A stretch of 64,000 nt of DNA from positions 124,001 to 188,000 of the forward strand of contig JAKZES010000002.1 in assembly GCA_022548915.1 (NCBI GenBank), written 5' to 3'. The translations under genes and the position numbers were made by a program. Origin of the DNA: Verrucomicrobiaceae bacterium E54 (lineage in GTDB: Bacteria; Verrucomicrobiota; Verrucomicrobiia; Verrucomicrobiales; Akkermansiaceae). The notes beneath the pieces were generated by a model. The model made no database searches. It saw nothing but the letters and a program-made list of their open reading frames with translations, and was not told the origin of the DNA. Numbering within the stretch: position 1 is the first letter of the stretch; every line of letters begins with the position of its first letter. Below, piece by piece: positions 46,073 to 55,295 of this stretch.

Positions 46073-46411
46073 CTATCTGGGGGGAGTGGCGGGCGGATTT
46101 TCAGGAACGTCCGCCCCGGTCGGGGGAGCACGGTGGACGAGGGCAGGTTCCCGGCCCGCCGGCGGACGCGGGAGGCGGCAGACGAGCTCGTGTTCGAGAT
46201 TCACGCGGAGTTCGCAGTATTGCTCGATCCGGTCATCGGCCCCTCCCTGTCCCCTGCGCAATTGGTCGAGCATGGCGACGCATTCGGCGTAGTCGTTGCA
46301 GAGTTCGCGGAATTCCTCATCTTCATGAAAGAGCTGACGGATCGCCGCTTCCGACCGGGGTTGAAGCATGAGCACCGGATCAGGTGGCTGGGCGGGCTCC
46401 CCGGTTCTCAT
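46073..46411 (-). CDS. Small helical protein, first gene of the DUF3300 operon
   Basis: 112 residues from the ATG at 46411; the open frame reaches 46480 but that part covers the operator-like site. The N-terminal 75 residues are helical with FHEDEEFRELCNDYAECVAM and IEQYCELRVNLEHELV; the tail is Pro/Ala-rich. No signal peptide. I do not know a named family, though small proteins of this kind look conserved. 15 bases before the DUF3300 gene, so it probably leads the operon. Confidence 0.65.
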   Translation of the reverse strand: MRTGEPAQPPDPVLMLQPRSEAAIRQLFHEDEEFRELCNDYAECVAMLDQLRRGQGGADDRIEQYCELRVNLEHELVCRLPRPPAGREPALVHRAPPTGADVPENPPATPPR

Positions 46412-46439
46412 GGAAGCGAACTTTTCACTTCGCCGACAC

Positions 46440-46472
46440 CACGGCCAAGTAACGCGGGGTAACTTACGGTCA
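46440..46472 (-). promoter_or_regulatory. Shared operator-like site A
   Basis: Read on the minus strand it is TGACCGTAAGTTACC (46472-46458), followed by four bases and GTTACTTGGC. Site B at 50482 has the identical 15 bases followed by five bases and GTTACTGGC. The GTTAC boxes are 10-11 bases apart, one helical turn, as expected for a tandem-binding winged-helix regulator. It sits between the divergent operon (start 46411) and regulator gene (start 46543). Confidence 0.6.
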
Positions 46473-46542
46473 TTGACCATCGCTCGGTTGCTTGCCTAGG
46501 GTCCGTGCGATGAGTGCTGGTTAAGGTCTCACCATTTTTCTC

Positions 46543-48135
46543 ATGCCCTCAAGCAGCCGCCAGCGTCAGAATGGAAAGCCGCCCGACAGGCAGGCCGTCG
46601 AGGAGCAGTTGGATCGGGTCACGGAGAGTCCGGAGTTCGACACGAGCCAGCGCTCGGTGGATTTCCTGCGATTCGTGGTGGGCGAGGTGCTGGACGGGCG
46701 CTCGCAGATGATTTCGCAGCAAGCCATCGCCGGCAGCGTGTTCGACCGCGGGGATGAATTCGACCCGACGACCGACCCGATCGTCCGCATGCAGGCGGGG
46801 CGGGTGCGCCGCTCGATCGAGCACTACTACCTTACGGCGGGCGTTGCCGACCCGGTGTCGATCCAGCTGCCGAAGGGCTCCTATGTGCCCACCTTCGAGT
46901 GGCGGGAGTCCTCCTCCGGAGCGCTTCAGCCGATCGATCCGGGAGACGTGCCGGCCACCGACCCCTGGCCGACGCTTCTCGTTTCACCGCTCCGCAACCT
47001 GACAGGGCGGCCTGAAGTTGATTTCGTCGCCGAGGGTCTCGCTTCCGACCTCTCCGCAGAGTTCAGCCGCGACCAGGCGCTTCACGTCTTCCGTGGTCCG
47101 GTGGCCGGAGAACGGCCGGGTCGGGCCGACGAAGCGCGCTTCCGCCTCGGAGGCACGATCGTGGCACGGAATGACGGGCTGAAACTCACCCTGGATCTGA
47201 TCGACGGCGAAAGCGGCCGACAGGTCTGGGCCGAGACGTTCCTGTGCCCGGAGGGGCCGGAGCAGGCTTGTCGATTGGAGAAGGTGGTTCACACCACGGT
47301 GGCGATGGTGGCGGAGGAGCAGGGGTTCCTGTCGCGACACCTCGGCGGAGAGTCGCGCCGGGATCCCGCTGCCGGCGGCAGCGCCTACCAGGCCATCCTT
47401 CGCTACCTGCACTTCGATGTGACGAACGATCCGGCGGCGTTTGTCGAAGCGTTCGCCGCCCTCCGCCAGGCGGTGGATGCGGATCCCGAGTGTGCGGTGT
47501 GCTGGTCCTATCTCGCCCGGCTCGGCGGGGCGCATTGGAGTCTCGGGCTGCCCGGAGAGGTCCTGCCGATCGAGGAATCGCTGGCGGCGGCCCGGCGCGG
47601 CGGCGGCCTCGCCCCCCGGGACGTGCGCTGCCGTTCCATTCTCTCCTATCTGTTGCTGCTCGTTGACGAGTTGGACGAGGCGCTTGGTGAGGCGGAGGCC
47701 GCGCTCGAAGTCAATGGAACGTCCATGTTCTGGCTGGATGTGATCGGATATCTGCTCACGCTGTCCGGCGACTGGGAAAAGGGGCCGGCACTGCTGAGAC
47801 AGGCGCTGGAGATCAACCCGTTCCCGCGGCGGGCCTGCTACGGTGCCCTGTGGCTGGACGGCTTGATGCGGGACGATCCGGCGGCGGCCCTCACCGCCGC
47901 CCGTGAGTATGCCCCGGAGTCCTACTTCTGGAGCCCGCTGATGGAGTCGGTGGCGCTGGCCGCCGATGGGCAAACGGAGGAGGCAGCCGCCGCGGCGAAG
48001 CGCCTGCTGGAGATGAAGCCGGACTTCCCCGAGCGCGGACGCTGGTTGATCACCCGCTACGTGAAACCTCCGGAGATGGTGGAAATGATCGAGCGGTCAC
48101 TGGCGGAGGCTGGCGTCAGTTTTCGCGCAGGTTGA
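46543..48135 (+). CDS. Regulator-like protein with winged-helix-like N-terminus and TPR repeats
   Basis: 530 residues. The N-terminal 115 residues (VDFLRFVVGEVLDGRSQMIS, IAGSVFDRGDEFDPTTDPIV, then VRRSIEHYY and QLPKGSYVPTFEW) match a recurrent domain in Acidobacteria and related phyla that I read as a divergent winged-helix-like DNA-binding module; this is an inference. A TolB/FlgO-like domain (about 140-270, TLLVSPLRNLTGRPEVDFVAEGL) and a TPR region (about 280-525) follow. It is divergent from the DUF3300 operon and is the obvious candidate to act on operator-like sites A and B. Its last 20 bases overlap the hydrolase gene tail to tail. Confidence 0.72.
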   Translation: MPSSSRQRQNGKPPDRQAVEEQLDRVTESPEFDTSQRSVDFLRFVVGEVLDGRSQMISQQAIAGSVFDRGDEFDPTTDPIVRMQAGRVRRSIEHYYLTAGVADPVSIQLPKGSYVPTFEWRESSSGALQPIDPGDVPATDPWPTLLVSPLRNLTGRPEVDFVAEGLASDLSAEFSRDQALHVFRGPVAGERPGRADEARFRLGGTIVARNDGLKLTLDLIDGESGRQVWAETFLCPEGPEQACRLEKVVHTTVAMVAEEQGFLSRHLGGESRRDPAAGGSAYQAILRYLHFDVTNDPAAFVEAFAALRQAVDADPECAVCWSYLARLGGAHWSLGLPGEVLPIEESLAAARRGGGLAPRDVRCRSILSYLLLLVDELDEALGEAEAALEVNGTSMFWLDVIGYLLTLSGDWEKGPALLRQALEINPFPRRACYGALWLDGLMRDDPAAALTAAREYAPESYFWSPLMESVALAADGQTEEAAAAAKRLLEMKPDFPERGRWLITRYVKPPEMVEMIERSLAEAGVSFRAG

Positions 48136-49759
48136 GCAGCAGGATCCGCTTGACCTCTTGGATCGCTTCCGGGCATTTCGGCACGTTGTGGTCGGAGGGC
48201 ACGATCAACTCGCTGTCCACTCCGTCGAGATGGGAGGACCAGTACGGTACGACGCCGTCGGAGCTGTCCGGGGTGTCGCTTCGGCCGCGGTCGCCGATGA
48301 CCGAGTGGAGGTGGACCCCCTTTCGAAATGGCAGGTTTGGCACGATCTGGAACAGGGGTCGTCCGGGCTGCAGCGCCTCGATCCCGGTCGGCAGGCGGAT
48401 GTTGCGGCCACGGAACCTCAGGCTCTCCTCCGCCGAGACCAGGTCGGGATCGGTGAGGGCGGCGGCATTGCGGACGAGCAGGTCGGGGATCTCGACGGTA
48501 AGCAGCTTGGGGAGCCGGATGAGCCTCGACGCCAGCATCGCGAGTGAGTGCTCGGCCAAGGGACTGCCGCGGTGGGGGGCGGCCAGGAAAACCGCGCGGC
48601 GGACGCAGGGCAGCGGTTCCCACAGGAACACCTCGCGGAGCAGCTCCCGTTCCTTCGGGGTCACATCGAGTTGATCCATCGGCTTCTTGATGAATGTGGA
48701 ATACACGGCATCCCCCGGGTCACGCAGACTCGCCTGGGTGATCAGCGCTCCCTTGGAGTGGGCGACCACCACCGTCTTGTCCAGATGCCGGCAACCCTCC
48801 TCACGGGCGTAGGCGAGCGCGGCGCGGAAGCTCTCGCGAAAGCGTGCGGCCGCCAGGCCCCAGGGAACCCCGGTCGGATAGCTGTAGACCCACAGCTGGT
48901 AGCGGCTGCGGATGTCCCCGTCGGCGATCAACTCGTTGATCATCCGGTCAAAGACGTCGGGGCTCGACTTGAGTCCGTGGACCAGTACCAAGGGGATCCG
49001 GTCGGGGTCCGGCGGCCGGGTGAAGAAGATCCCCTCGATCCGTTGCAGGCGCTGCGGGAGGAGGACGTTCTGGATCGTGGTGCGGTCCAGTCGGCTCATC
49101 TCCCAGTACAGGGCGTGGGCGGCGGACCAGTCGCTGCGGAGCGGATGATGGACGCCGCCGACGCGGATGAGTTCGGAGTTGAAGGGTTGGCGGAACTGCC
49201 AGACCGGTGTGGGTCCGCGGTCGAAGCGCAGGATGGCGGTGGCGGTGGCGGTGATGCCGGCGGGAGGCGGAAATCTCGCCCTATCGTAGAGGGGCAACTC
49301 GTCCTCGATCCAGCCGACCAACGGCAGTCCGATGCCCGAGGCGAGCTGGCGCTCACCGAGGCGCCGGGTGTCGACCTTGGAGGCGGGAAACACGACGCCG
49401 AGCAGGGCGGGGTCGAGATCGCCGGGGCCCGGGTCGGCCAGGCGGGTGCCCGTGGTGGCGGCGGCCTTCTTCCAGTCGCTGCCGGCCCGGCGGAGGTCGT
49501 CGAAGGCGGCGGCGACGGCTTCGTTGTAAGCCTCGCCCGCGGCGGGCCAGTCGGCGTCCCGACCGGGGTCGGCGAGGATCTTCCAGGCGGACCCTGCGGC
49601 GGCGAGGGGGGCCTCGATGCGATGGTCGCCGGGGGCGGCGGGCGGGCGCATGTAGGGTGCGACCGTCGGCGCCCCGCACCCCGCCAGCAGCACGGCGGCC
49701 AGCACGCCGGGGCCGGCGGTGCGAAACCGGACAGGCAGCAGCCGGAACCCGCGCATCAT
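48116..49759 (-). CDS. Alpha/beta-hydrolase lipoprotein (lipase/esterase-like)
   Basis: 547 residues. Lipobox LLAGC near residue 28. The C-terminal half has the hydrolase core: IPLVLVHGLKSSPDVF (oxyanion region), nucleophile serine in VVVAHSKGAL, and FLAAPHRGSPLAEHSL. SDGVVPYWSSHL and the final SDHNV supply the likely acid and histidine. The N-terminal 230 residues are unassigned but contain a barrel-like middle part. Probable outer-membrane-anchored lipase or esterase. It is 10 bases after the SYLF gene and probably cotranscribed. Confidence 0.85.
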   Translation of the reverse strand: MMRGFRLLPVRFRTAGPGVLAAVLLAGCGAPTVAPYMRPPAAPGDHRIEAPLAAAGSAWKILADPGRDADWPAAGEAYNEAVAAAFDDLRRAGSDWKKAAATTGTRLADPGPGDLDPALLGVVFPASKVDTRRLGERQLASGIGLPLVGWIEDELPLYDRARFPPPAGITATATAILRFDRGPTPVWQFRQPFNSELIRVGGVHHPLRSDWSAAHALYWEMSRLDRTTIQNVLLPQRLQRIEGIFFTRPPDPDRIPLVLVHGLKSSPDVFDRMINELIADGDIRSRYQLWVYSYPTGVPWGLAAARFRESFRAALAYAREEGCRHLDKTVVVAHSKGALITQASLRDPGDAVYSTFIKKPMDQLDVTPKERELLREVFLWEPLPCVRRAVFLAAPHRGSPLAEHSLAMLASRLIRLPKLLTVEIPDLLVRNAAALTDPDLVSAEESLRFRGRNIRLPTGIEALQPGRPLFQIVPNLPFRKGVHLHSVIGDRGRSDTPDSSDGVVPYWSSHLDGVDSELIVPSDHNVPKCPEAIQEVKRILLLNLREN

Positions 49760-49769
49760 TCCCGGGTCC

Positions 49770-50405
49770 TCACGGATTGAGCGCTCGGATCGGCGAGAAC
49801 CGCCGGGTTTGGTAGGTCACGCCGTAGGACAGGCCGGAATCGGTGAGCGTGTAGGCCTTGAAGCCCTTCCCCGGGCTGGCGACCCCGCCGACCCCGGCCC
49901 CGAGGTCATCCTTCTTCACGGTGGCCTCCGCGGCGGCCCCCGAATCCCACTTGCCGGTCTTGAACTTGTCGAACACCTCGCGGTCATCGAAGACGAAGAC
50001 CACCGAGTTCTCCTTCACGCCCATGCCCCAGCCCCAGTTGAGCTTCTGAACCTTCATGTAGGTCCGCGCCTCGTCCGATGGGTCAACGGCCACGCCGTAG
50101 CCGGCCCCGCCGCCCAGTCCGCCAAGCACGATCGGCAGCTTGCCCGAGGTGTAGCGGAAGGCCGCGTAACCTTCGGCGGAAGCAATCTCGCCCCCGGCTT
50201 CGGGCGAACTTTTCTGCAAATCCTGGAGGATGCGGGAGGCCTCCTTGTCGATGAAGGTCCGCTTCTCCGCGTCGGTCGATCCTTCGGGGTTCATCGACGC
50301 GCACTGGCAGGCGAGGCATGGAAGGGCGATGGCGGCAAGAAAACGCAGGCCCCGGCCCCGGAGGGTCGATGGCAGGATGTTGATGGAGATTGTGAGATGA
50401 GGCAT
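49770..50405 (-). CDS. SYLF-domain (YSC84-related) lipid-binding lipoprotein-like
   Basis: 211 residues. The signal sequence (about 1-33) ends in a cysteine-rich CLACQCAS, perhaps a lipobox. The mature part matches the SYLF/YSC84 fold: GEIASAEGYAAFRYTSGKLP, GGAGYGVAVD, TYMKVQKLNWGWGMGVKENS and FVFDDREVFDKFKTGKWDSG. SYLF domains bind phosphoinositides and other lipids. It begins 76 bases from operator-like site B and precedes a lipase-like gene, suggesting a joint envelope-lipid role. Confidence 0.82.
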   Translation of the reverse strand: MPHLTISINILPSTLRGRGLRFLAAIALPCLACQCASMNPEGSTDAEKRTFIDKEASRILQDLQKSSPEAGGEIASAEGYAAFRYTSGKLPIVLGGLGGGAGYGVAVDPSDEARTYMKVQKLNWGWGMGVKENSVVFVFDDREVFDKFKTGKWDSGAAAEATVKKDDLGAGVGGVASPGKGFKAYTLTDSGLSYGVTYQTRRFSPIRALNP

Positions 50406-50481
50406 GGGGCGTGATCGGGTCCTGGTTCCGTGACGATGGTGTTGAAAGATTTGGCACAGTCAATGCCGCCGACGGGGTTAG

Positions 50482-50509
50482 TGACCGTAAGTTACCTTCG
50501 TGTTACTGG
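50482..50509. promoter_or_regulatory. Shared operator-like site B
   Basis: TGACCGTAAGTTACC (50482-50496), five bases, then GTTACTGGC; the first 15 bases equal site A read on the opposite strand. It lies in the divergent gap between the SYLF gene (start 50405) and the fumarylacetoacetase-fold gene (start about 50566), so it could serve either or both. Confidence 0.6.
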
Positions 50510-50565
50510 CTGGGGGAGCCCGGAGCCCGGAAGATGCAAGGGCTGAGAATTCGATCCGAGGCCGC

Positions 50566-51621
50566 GTGACCGTGACATCGCCAACAGCTGCCGATCCCGA
50601 ACGGCAGGTGCCCCATTGCCCTCTCCCGGCGACGCGAGGGATCAGGTGGGGACGAATCGTGCTCGGGATCGTGGTGCTGGCCGTGGCGGCATTGCTCTAC
50701 CACCTGTTTCGGCCGCTGCCGGTGACGCCGGTCCCGGCGGTGTTTCACGAGTATGACCTCGGGGAGGGCCGCTTCGTGGCACTCGAGCCTCCATCCGAGG
50801 TATTCGGTGTGGGGCTGAGTTATGCAAAACACATCGAGGAGACCGCATCGGACTTCGATCCTCGCTCGGGACCTCCCATTTTCCGCAAGCACCCGCGTGC
50901 GGTCGTCGGTTCCGGATCGATCGTGATGCTTCCCGGAGCCGGGGCGCTGGCATCTGCAGTCGAGGGGCTCGAGCCGGGAATCACAGAGAAACTCAAGGCG
51001 GAAGACCTGCAGCTGAGCTGCCTGCTTGATTACGAAGGCGAACTCGGCTTCGTTTTGCTGGAGGATGTCGATCCGGTCGAGCTCGGCCGGCAGGATTTCG
51101 TTCCGCAGATCGGTTTCTTCATCGCCAACGACTTGTCGGCCCGCTCGATTGCCATCCTCGGCGAGGGCATGGCGAACCGCTACGACTACTGGGGACTCTC
51201 AAAGAGTTTTCCCGGCTTCATGCCGGTGGGTGGACGGGCCTGGATCCCCGACGTGCCCGTGGCCAACGGCATCCCACCGGTGATCATCGAAACGAAGGTC
51301 AATGGCGAGAATCGCCAGCGGCAGGTCGTCACCGAACTCGTCTACACGCCGCGGCAGATGCTGCGTTTCATCCATGAGACCTACCCGGACCAGCCCTTGG
51401 GGAAGGGGATGATGGTTCTCACCGGCACGCCGGGCGGGGTGGCGCTGAAGAGCCCGCGTTGGAAGGTCCGTCTCGCCAACGCGATCGGCATGAGCCGCTT
51501 CACCAAGCTTTCGATCAAGCAGGACGGCGACACCACGCAATTTCTCAAGCCCGGGGACGAGGTCACGGTGAGCGGTGGTCCGCTGGGATCGGTGACCGTG
51601 ACCATCGCCGACGGAGATTGA
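50566..51621 (+). CDS. Membrane-anchored fumarylacetoacetate hydrolase-fold protein
   Basis: 351 residues from the GTG at 50566; the open frame reaches 50500 but would overlap operator-like site B. An N-terminal transmembrane helix (about residues 28-48, GRIVLGIVVLAVAALLYHLF) is unusual for this normally soluble fold. The FAH domain follows: LSYAKHIEE, then LLDYEGELGFVLL (metal-ligand glutamates), FIANDLSARS and VLTGTPGGVAL. Likely a C-C bond hydrolase or isomerase of acylpyruvate-like substrates facing the periplasm or held at the membrane. Leads a plus-strand run of hydrolase genes. Confidence 0.82.
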   Translation: MTVTSPTAADPERQVPHCPLPATRGIRWGRIVLGIVVLAVAALLYHLFRPLPVTPVPAVFHEYDLGEGRFVALEPPSEVFGVGLSYAKHIEETASDFDPRSGPPIFRKHPRAVVGSGSIVMLPGAGALASAVEGLEPGITEKLKAEDLQLSCLLDYEGELGFVLLEDVDPVELGRQDFVPQIGFFIANDLSARSIAILGEGMANRYDYWGLSKSFPGFMPVGGRAWIPDVPVANGIPPVIIETKVNGENRQRQVVTELVYTPRQMLRFIHETYPDQPLGKGMMVLTGTPGGVALKSPRWKVRLANAIGMSRFTKLSIKQDGDTTQFLKPGDEVTVSGGPLGSVTVTIADGD

Positions 51622-51645
51622 GAATCGACAATCAACGGAAGGGCG

Positions 51646-52638
51646 ATGTCTTCTTCAGAATCCCACAGACTCATGCACTGCCGCCATTTCCTGCTGACCT
51701 GCCTGGTGGTGCCGCTTCTCTGCCACTGTGGCTCGTCACCCGACCCCGGTCCGACGGCCGCGCAGATTTCCGAGCGGCTCGGCAAGCTAGAAACCGGCAC
51801 CTTCGCCGGAGCGGATGACAAGGAGATCGCCTACGTGGTGCAGCGGCCCGCGCGCCTGAACCCGCGCCGCGCCGCGTTTCTTTATCTCCACGGCATCGAA
51901 AGCCACGGCGGGTGGTTCGACCTGGCAGCCGGGCAACTGGCCCGGCGCGGTTATCCGGTCTTCAGCATCGACCGCCGCGGCAGCGGGATCAACCGGGAGA
52001 ACCGCCATTTCACATCGGGACATGTCGAAAGCGGAGTGCGCCTCGTCGATGACGTCCAACGGGCGGTCGCGGCCGTGAGGGCTTCCGGCAAGTTCGACGA
52101 GATCTACCTGATCGGCCTGTCGTGGGGAGGAAAGTATGTGATGGCCTATGACGTGGCTCATCCCAACCAGATCGACGGCATGGTGCTGGTCACGCCCGGA
52201 ATGAAGCCCAAGGTTGATCTAACCGTTCCACAAAAGGCGGCGGTGTTCGTCGACATGGTCTTCGCTCCCGAGCGTCAGCATCCGGTGCCGATCGAGACCG
52301 AGATGTTCACCACCGACCCGGATCAACTCGCCTACATCCGGAACGACCCTCTCCGGTTGCACACCGTTTCCGCCGCGTTCCTCAAGGAGAGCATCCGCAT
52401 GGACCGGATGGTCGAGCGCAGCGAGGATCGGGAATATCCACCTCTGCTACTCTTTCTCGCGGGCAGGGACCGCATCATCGACAACGAGGCAACGCGTGAA
52501 CTGGTCACCCGCGATCCGCAGCGACCGGTGAAGATCGTCGAATACCCCGAGCAGACCCACTCGATCCAGCTCGACGCCCCCGACCGTCTCGCCCGCGACA
52601 TGATCCGCTGGATCGACACGCTGCCCCGAAAGCACTGA
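51646..52638 (+). CDS. Alpha/beta-hydrolase lipoprotein (S33-like)
   Basis: 330 residues from the ATG at 51646, 24 bases after the preceding stop; the ATG at 51673 gives a shorter, cleaner signal sequence (HCRHFLLTCLVVPLLCHCG) and may be the real start. Lipobox-like LLCHC. Hydrolase motifs: FLYLHGIESHGGWF, nucleophile GLSWGGK (serine near residue 165), an aspartate in LAGRDRIIDN and a histidine in PEQTHSIQL. Similar to monoglyceride lipase or serine aminopeptidase S33 proteins. Substrate unknown. Confidence 0.85.
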   Translation: MSSSESHRLMHCRHFLLTCLVVPLLCHCGSSPDPGPTAAQISERLGKLETGTFAGADDKEIAYVVQRPARLNPRRAAFLYLHGIESHGGWFDLAAGQLARRGYPVFSIDRRGSGINRENRHFTSGHVESGVRLVDDVQRAVAAVRASGKFDEIYLIGLSWGGKYVMAYDVAHPNQIDGMVLVTPGMKPKVDLTVPQKAAVFVDMVFAPERQHPVPIETEMFTTDPDQLAYIRNDPLRLHTVSAAFLKESIRMDRMVERSEDREYPPLLLFLAGRDRIIDNEATRELVTRDPQRPVKIVEYPEQTHSIQLDAPDRLARDMIRWIDTLPRKH

Positions 52639-52653
52639 CTTCCCCTGACCACC

Positions 52654-53807
52654 ATGCCCCGCATCGTCTCCCTTCGCCTGCACGCCGTCGACCTGCCGTT
52701 TCGCGGCAAGTTCGAGCATGCGGCATCGTCCCGTGAGTCGTCGTCGAGCCTGATGCTCGAGGCCGAACTCGACGACGGCACGGTCGGCTGGGGCGAGGCC
52801 CTGCCGCGGCCGTATGTCACCGGTGAGACGCGCGACGGGGCATGCGAGCTGCTGCGCGAGTCGGTGCTGCCGAAGCTGATCGGCCGGAAATTTTCGAGCT
52901 TCGACGAGGTCACCGCCTTCCTCGTCGATTGCGACGGCTGCGCGCCTGCCGACTGGGTGCTGCCGCAGCTTCCCCAGTCGGCCGCGTGGTGTGCGGTCGA
53001 CCTCGCCCTGCTCGACGCCTTCGGAAAGCACTTCGGCAAGACGCCCTTCGGGAGTGGCCCGGAACTCCCCGAGGACTTCCGCTACAGCGGCGTGTTGTCA
53101 TCGGGCATGAACCTGAAGCGCCGGGCGCAGCTGCTGGCCTACCGACTGCTCGGGTTCCGGGCGCTGAAGCTGAAGATCGATGCGTCGACCGGGCCGGCGG
53201 AAATCGCCGGGATCCGTCGGCTCGCGGGGGGCCGGGTGTCATTGAGGGCCGATGTCAACATGGGCTGGGATGCGAAGCAGGCGCTGGCCCGGATGCCGGC
53301 GCTGGCCCGCGAGGGGATCACGAGTTTCGAGCAACCGCTGCCCGCCGATGACTTCGAGGGTGCGGCGCGACTGGTCAGCGAGACCGGTCTCGACGTGATG
53401 GCCGATGAAAGTCTGAACACCCGGGCGTCCCTCGAGCGCCTGATCGAGACCGGCGCCTGCACCGCGATCAACGCCCGCATTTCGAAGTGCGGCGGGCTAA
53501 TCGCCACGCTGGCGCGCTGCCGCGAGGCGGTGGCGGCGGGCCTGTGGGTCCAGATCGGCTGCCAGGTCGGCGAATCCTCGGTGCTGTCGGCCGCCCATCT
53601 CCACCTCTGTGCCGCTTTCCCCGAAGTCCGACACGCCGAGGGCTGCTTCGGCAAGCTGCTGCTGGCGGAGGATCCGGCCGTGCCACTGTTGCAGATGCGC
53701 CGTGGGGGGCGCCCTCCGCGGCTTTCCTGCGAGGCCGGACTCGGAGTCGAAGTCGATCCGGACCATCTCGCGCGCCACCGCTCTGGACACTGGGATTTCG
53801 CCGAGCC

Positions 53808-53811
<4 letters not shown>
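52654..53811 (+). CDS. Enolase-superfamily enzyme (muconate-cycloisomerase/dipeptide-epimerase group)
   Basis: 385 residues. An N-terminal capping domain (about 1-130) is followed by a TIM barrel with the MLE-subgroup residues: KLK in ALKLKID (about residue 173), D in RADVNMGWD, E in SFEQPLP, D in VMADESLN, and K in ARISKCGG. These supply acid/base lysines on both faces and the magnesium site. The reaction could be dipeptide epimerisation, o-succinylbenzoate synthesis or cycloisomerisation; the context, with a kinase coupled by ATGA, does not decide. The C-terminus is near SGHWDFAEP. Confidence 0.87.
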
Positions 53812-55274
<1,463 letters not shown>

Positions 55275-55295
55275 CAACCGCCAACCCACCCAGCC

